8,550 bases of DNA from Candidatus Uhrbacteria bacterium RIFCSPLOWO2_02_FULL_48_12 (GTDB lineage: Bacteria; Patescibacteriota; Patescibacteriia; GWA2-46-9): the NCBI GenBank assembly GCA_001791425.1, contig MGEP01000020.1, positions 1,946 through 10,495 on the forward strand. Direction: 5' to 3'. Each line of letters starts with the position of its first letter. The stretch's first letter is position 1. Of this stretch, positions 6,174 to 8,550 are shown piece by piece. A program made the translations under genes and the position numbers. The notes under the pieces are model-generated. The model was not told the DNA's origin, did no database searches, and saw nothing but the letters and a program-made list of their open reading frames with translations.

Positions 6174-6323
6174 TAAAATGACCAATGCCCAAGCTCAAAT
6201 GACCAATAAATATCCAATGTCCAAATGTCTAAATTTTGTCATTGAGTCATTTAATTATTTATTTGACATTGCCAACCCAAGGATGGTCGGCCTTGGGCCG
6301 AGGATTTAGTCATTGGGATTTTA
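6174..6323 (+). repeat. Family-1 palindromic intergenic element, copy 2 (terminal inverted repeats, MITE-like)
   Basis: The ends are inverted: TAAAAT-GA-CCAATG at 6174-6187 pairs with CATTGG-G-ATTTTA at 6311-6323, giving 12 pairs around a small bulge. The interior has repeated ATGACCAAT and CCAATGTCC/CCAAATGTC units on the left and GTCATT units on the right (AAATGACCAATG at 6176-6187 also matches CATTGAGTCATTT at 6240-6252 inverted, one base slip). It contains hairpin module B at 6276-6301. The right part is identical to copy 1 over 80 bp (6231-6310). It ends 9 bp before the ftsA ATG. No transposase or coding potential, so if mobile it is non-autonomous. Confidence 0.8.
6276..6301 (+). repeat. 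26-nt hairpin module B, second copy
   Basis: Identical to 5598-5623. Inner stem TCGGCC (6287-6292), TTG loop, GGCCGA (6296-6301), with the alternative stem CCCAAGG (6276-6282) / CCTTGGG (6291-6297). It lies within the ftsA leader, about 31 bp before the start codon. Confidence 0.65.
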
Positions 6324-6332
6324 TTTAATGTT

Positions 6333-7580
6333 ATGCCTCGTCAAGAAATTTTTGCCGGTTTAGATATTGGGTCAACCGTTGTTCGGCTCGTCGTTGGCGA
6401 GCGCATTACTGGCGGATCGCTTCAAGTGGTAGCCGCTGTGTCAGTGCCAGCTGAAGGAGTAAATAGGGGAGTCATCACGAGTTTAGAAGATGCCACGGCC
6501 TCTATCTCAGCCGTCAAAGAAAAAGCTGAACGCGTGACTGGACTGCCAATAGAGGAAGTCTGGGTGGGCATTTCTGGGCCGCATATATTGACCAGCACCA
6601 GCCGCGGCGTGGTGGCCGTTGGCCGCGCCAATGGTGAAATTCAGGAGGTGGACGTGGATCGGGCGCTGGAAGCGGCGCGCGCGGTAGCGAGCCCGCCGAA
6701 TTACGAAATTCTGCATGCCATCCCCAAGAGTTTTACCATTGACAGCCAGCCCGGCGTCAAAGACCCTATTGGTATGAGCGGCATTCGGCTGGAGGTGGAG
6801 ACCACGGTTATTCAGGTTCTCTCCACCCAGCTGAAAAATGTGATGAAGGGCGTGTATCGCGCCGGCTTTCGCGTGGCCGGCGTTATCTTGTCGGTCTTGG
6901 CGTCGGCCGAGAGCCACGTGACTGAGCGTCAGCGCGAGCTCGGGGTGGCGGTCGTGAACATCGGCGGCGCCACTACCAGCATTGTGGTGTTTGAAGAAGG
7001 CAACATTTTAACGGCGGCGGTTTTGCCGATCGGCTCCGAACACATTACCAACGACATCGCCATTGGCCTTAGAACCTCTCTAGATATCGCCGAGCAGATT
7101 AAACTTCACTATGGCACGGCCTTAGCCAAAGATATTAACAAGCGGGAAGAAATTGATCTTAGCGAGTTTGGAGCGGGCGAGGGCGAAATTGTGTCGCGGC
7201 GCTATATTGCCGAAATTATTGAAGCAAGATTGGAGGAAATTCTTGACCAGATTGACGGCGTCTTGAAGAAAGTGGAGCGTTCAGGTATGCTACCAGCAGG
7301 CGTGGTGTTTGTCGGCGGAGGGGCCAAGATGCCCGGTCTTTTAACTTTAGCCAAATCGCGATTGCGTCTGCCGGCGAACCTAGGTACGCCGACGGCGCAT
7401 TTCATGAGCGCCATTGAAGCGGTGAACGATCTTTCGTTTGCCACGGCCTTAGGGCTGGTTTTATGGGGAGATGAAGCTAACCATGACGCGAGTGGGCGGT
7501 TTGGAAATATTTTTTCTCGCTTCAGCCCGAGAGGGCTCATGGGTTCAATTAAAAATTGGTTTAAATCACTTATTCCGTAA
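6333..7580 (+). CDS. ftsA: Cell division protein FtsA (actin-like membrane tether for FtsZ)
   Basis: 415 residues, normal length. FtsA is an actin-fold ATP-binding protein that anchors FtsZ filaments to the membrane at the division site. Seen: phosphate-1 motif GLDIGST (9-15); the SHS2/1C subdomain over about 85-165; phosphate-2 region VVNIGGATTSIVVF (207-220); VLPIGSEHITNDIAIGLR (230-247), typical of FtsA; adenosine motif GVVFVGGGAKMPGL (323-336); and an amphipathic C-terminal helix GLMGSIKNWFKSLIP (401-415) for membrane binding. Odd: the phosphate-2 loop usually reads D-I-G-G-G-T; here it is N209-I-G-G-A213-T, losing the acidic residue. ATG 6333 is preceded by an AT-rich leader made of the palindromic repeat, without a Shine-Dalgarno sequence. 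ftsZ follows 5 bp after the stop, so the two are co-transcribed and probably translationally coupled. Confidence 0.96.
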   Translation: MPRQEIFAGLDIGSTVVRLVVGERITGGSLQVVAAVSVPAEGVNRGVITSLEDATASISAVKEKAERVTGLPIEEVWVGISGPHILTSTSRGVVAVGRANGEIQEVDVDRALEAARAVASPPNYEILHAIPKSFTIDSQPGVKDPIGMSGIRLEVETTVIQVLSTQLKNVMKGVYRAGFRVAGVILSVLASAESHVTERQRELGVAVVNIGGATTSIVVFEEGNILTAAVLPIGSEHITNDIAIGLRTSLDIAEQIKLHYGTALAKDINKREEIDLSEFGAGEGEIVSRRYIAEIIEARLEEILDQIDGVLKKVERSGMLPAGVVFVGGGAKMPGLLTLAKSRLRLPANLGTPTAHFMSAIEAVNDLSFATALGLVLWGDEANHDASGRFGNIFSRFSPRGLMGSIKNWFKSLIP

Positions 7581-7585
7581 ACGAC

Positions 7586-8550
7586 ATGGGGGAAGTTAAA
7601 CCCGATATTGAAACAATAGCCAAGATTAGGGTGGTGGGTGTTGGCGGCAGCGGCTCGGCGGCCGTTAATCGCATGATTGAGGCCAAAATTAGGGGCGTGG
7701 ATTTTATCGCCATGAATACTGATGTTCAGGCCTTGCACTATACTCGCGCGCCGCAGAAGCTTCACATCGGCAAAACCACAACGCGGGGACTTGGCGCGGG
7801 TATGAATCCGGAACTTGGCAAGAGAGCGGCCGAGGAATCGCAAAACGAGATAAGAGATTTACTTAAAAATTCAGATATGGTTTTTGTGACCTGCGGTTTG
7901 GGCGGCGGTACAGGTAGCGGCGCCTCGCCCATTGTGGCGAGCATTGCCCGCGATCTCGGGGCTTTGACCATTGCCATCGTTACCAAGCCATTTAGCTTTG
8001 AAGGCGCCCAGCGCCGGGCCATTGCCGAGCAGGCCTATGATGAGCTGGCGAACAATGTTGATACCATCATCGTTATTCCCAATGATCGTATTTTGCAAAT
8101 TGTTGACAAAAAAACAACTCTGCCGGACGCCTTCAAAACAGCCGACGAAGTTTTGCGCCAGGGGGTGGAGGGTATTTCTGACCTCATCACCATGCCCGGG
8201 CTTGTTAACGTGGACTTTGCCGACGTTAAGGCCATCATGCAAAGCACCGGCACCGCTCTCATGGGTATTGGCCGCGCCAGCGGCGAGAACCGCGCCGTGG
8301 CCGCGGCCAAGGCCGCGGTGTCTAGTCCGCTTCTGGATACTTCAATAGAGGGCGCGCGCGGTATTCTATTTGTGGTGGCTGGCGGTCCGACCTTAACTAT
8401 GCATGAAGTTAATGAGGCCGCGAAGATTATCACGGGCACGAGCGATGAGAACGCTAAGGTTATTTTCGGGGCTGTCATTGACGACGGGCTTCGCGACGAA
8501 ATCAAGGTCACAGTTATCGCCACTGGTTTTTCAGGCGCTGATCGCTCTGG
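7586..8550 (+). CDS. ftsZ: Cell division GTPase FtsZ, 3' partial
   Basis: FtsZ is the tubulin-like GTPase that polymerises into the cytokinetic ring. It reads from ATG 7586 to the window edge (321 codons) with no stop; the C-terminal linker and the conserved tail that binds FtsA lie outside. Seen: T1 loop VVGVGGSGSAAVNRM (16-30); T3 loop GLGAGMNPELGKRAAEES (68-85); G-box GGGTGSG (106-112); TKPFSFEGAQRR (133-144) with the nucleotide-contacting Glu139 and Arg143; PNDR (165-168); T7 synergy loop N208-V-D210-F-A-D213, with both catalytic aspartates intact. So GTP hydrolysis should be possible on polymerisation. Odd: Asn before Ala in the T1 loop is replaced by Ala, T3 has Met where Ala is usual, and the G-box has Ser at 111, giving the tubulin-style GGGTGSG. 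The 5-bp gap after ftsA has no Shine-Dalgarno sequence, suggesting coupling. Confidence 0.96.
   Translation, partial: MGEVKPDIETIAKIRVVGVGGSGSAAVNRMIEAKIRGVDFIAMNTDVQALHYTRAPQKLHIGKTTTRGLGAGMNPELGKRAAEESQNEIRDLLKNSDMVFVTCGLGGGTGSGASPIVASIARDLGALTIAIVTKPFSFEGAQRRAIAEQAYDELANNVDTIIVIPNDRILQIVDKKTTLPDAFKTADEVLRQGVEGISDLITMPGLVNVDFADVKAIMQSTGTALMGIGRASGENRAVAAAKAAVSSPLLDTSIEGARGILFVVAGGPTLTMHEVNEAAKIITGTSDENAKVIFGAVIDDGLRDEIKVTVIATGFSGADRS

Larger units (their letters stand above)
6043..6332 (+). other. 290-bp intergenic region between dgkA and ftsA
   Basis: It holds, in order, a candidate promoter (6065-6093), an unassigned stretch (6101-6173) with only a 25-codon ORF (ATG 6099 to TAA 6174-6176) that I do not regard as a gene, and a family-1 palindromic element (6174-6323). 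The last nine bases before the ftsA ATG (6324-6332) are AT-rich with no Shine-Dalgarno sequence. No tRNA, terminator with T-tract, or recognised riboswitch is visible. Confidence 0.7.

Noticed and set aside
6099..6176. 25-codon ORF between dgkA and ftsA starting just after a TATAAT
   Set aside because: Very short, no conserved features, and it ends in the repeat; a leaderless leader peptide cannot be excluded but is not supported.
7202..8523. Several long minus-strand ORFs opposite ftsA and ftsZ
   Set aside because: They are shadows in a GC-richer coding region; the + strand clearly encodes conserved FtsA and FtsZ.

Overview
The window looks like a piece of a Candidate Phyla Radiation (Patescibacteria, probably Parcubacteria) chromosome. 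This is inferred from gene content and style, not from a search. The signs are: a run ybeY - dgkA - ftsA - ftsZ; two small single-pass membrane proteins with proline-rich segments and thrombospondin-type-3 (TSP3) calcium-binding repeats; a large modular surface protein; intergenic DNA full of AATGACCAATG-like palindromic repeats; and no obvious Shine-Dalgarno sequences. All genes lie on the + strand.

Layout. 1-2972 is the 3' part of a large secreted or surface protein whose start lies upstream of the window. It has InlB-B-like repeats, two IPT/TIG domains, three Ig-like modules and a C-terminal propeller-like region with six cysteine pairs. 3025-3804 and 3924-4934 encode two related membrane proteins (N-inside, one membrane helix, Pro-rich spacer, TSP3 Ca2+ loops outside). 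The second also carries an extracytoplasmic C-terminal domain. 5041-5466 is the rRNA-maturation RNase YbeY. 5668-6042 is a DgkA/undecaprenol-kinase-type lipid kinase with a GTG start. 6333-7580 is FtsA. 7586 to the window end is FtsZ, cut off after about 321 residues. FtsA and FtsZ are separated by 5 bp and are surely one transcript.

Intergenic DNA. No gap exceeds 300 bp. The gaps between the second membrane protein and ftsA, and the one before that protein, are largely filled by palindromic elements of two unrelated families. Family 1 is a roughly 100-180 bp imperfect palindrome with three copies (3818-3918, 5467-5645, 6174-6323). All three are in the same orientation, each ending 5-22 bp before a start codon. 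Two copies share an 80-bp identical block. Family 2 is a TACGAA/TTCGTA long inverted repeat (4948-5041) that fills the gap before ybeY and touches its start codon. A 26-nt hairpin module occurs twice in one family-1 copy and once in another, with compensatory base changes.

How the genes work together. ftsA-ftsZ is the cytokinesis core, dgkA feeds undecaprenyl-phosphate/lipid recycling for the envelope, and ybeY does ribosome maturation. The three upstream proteins are envelope or surface proteins. I see no defence system, CRISPR array, RNA gene or transposase. The best candidate for something under-described is the set of palindromic elements in the 5' leaders. Next are the unusual residues in the nucleotide-binding loops of FtsA and FtsZ.
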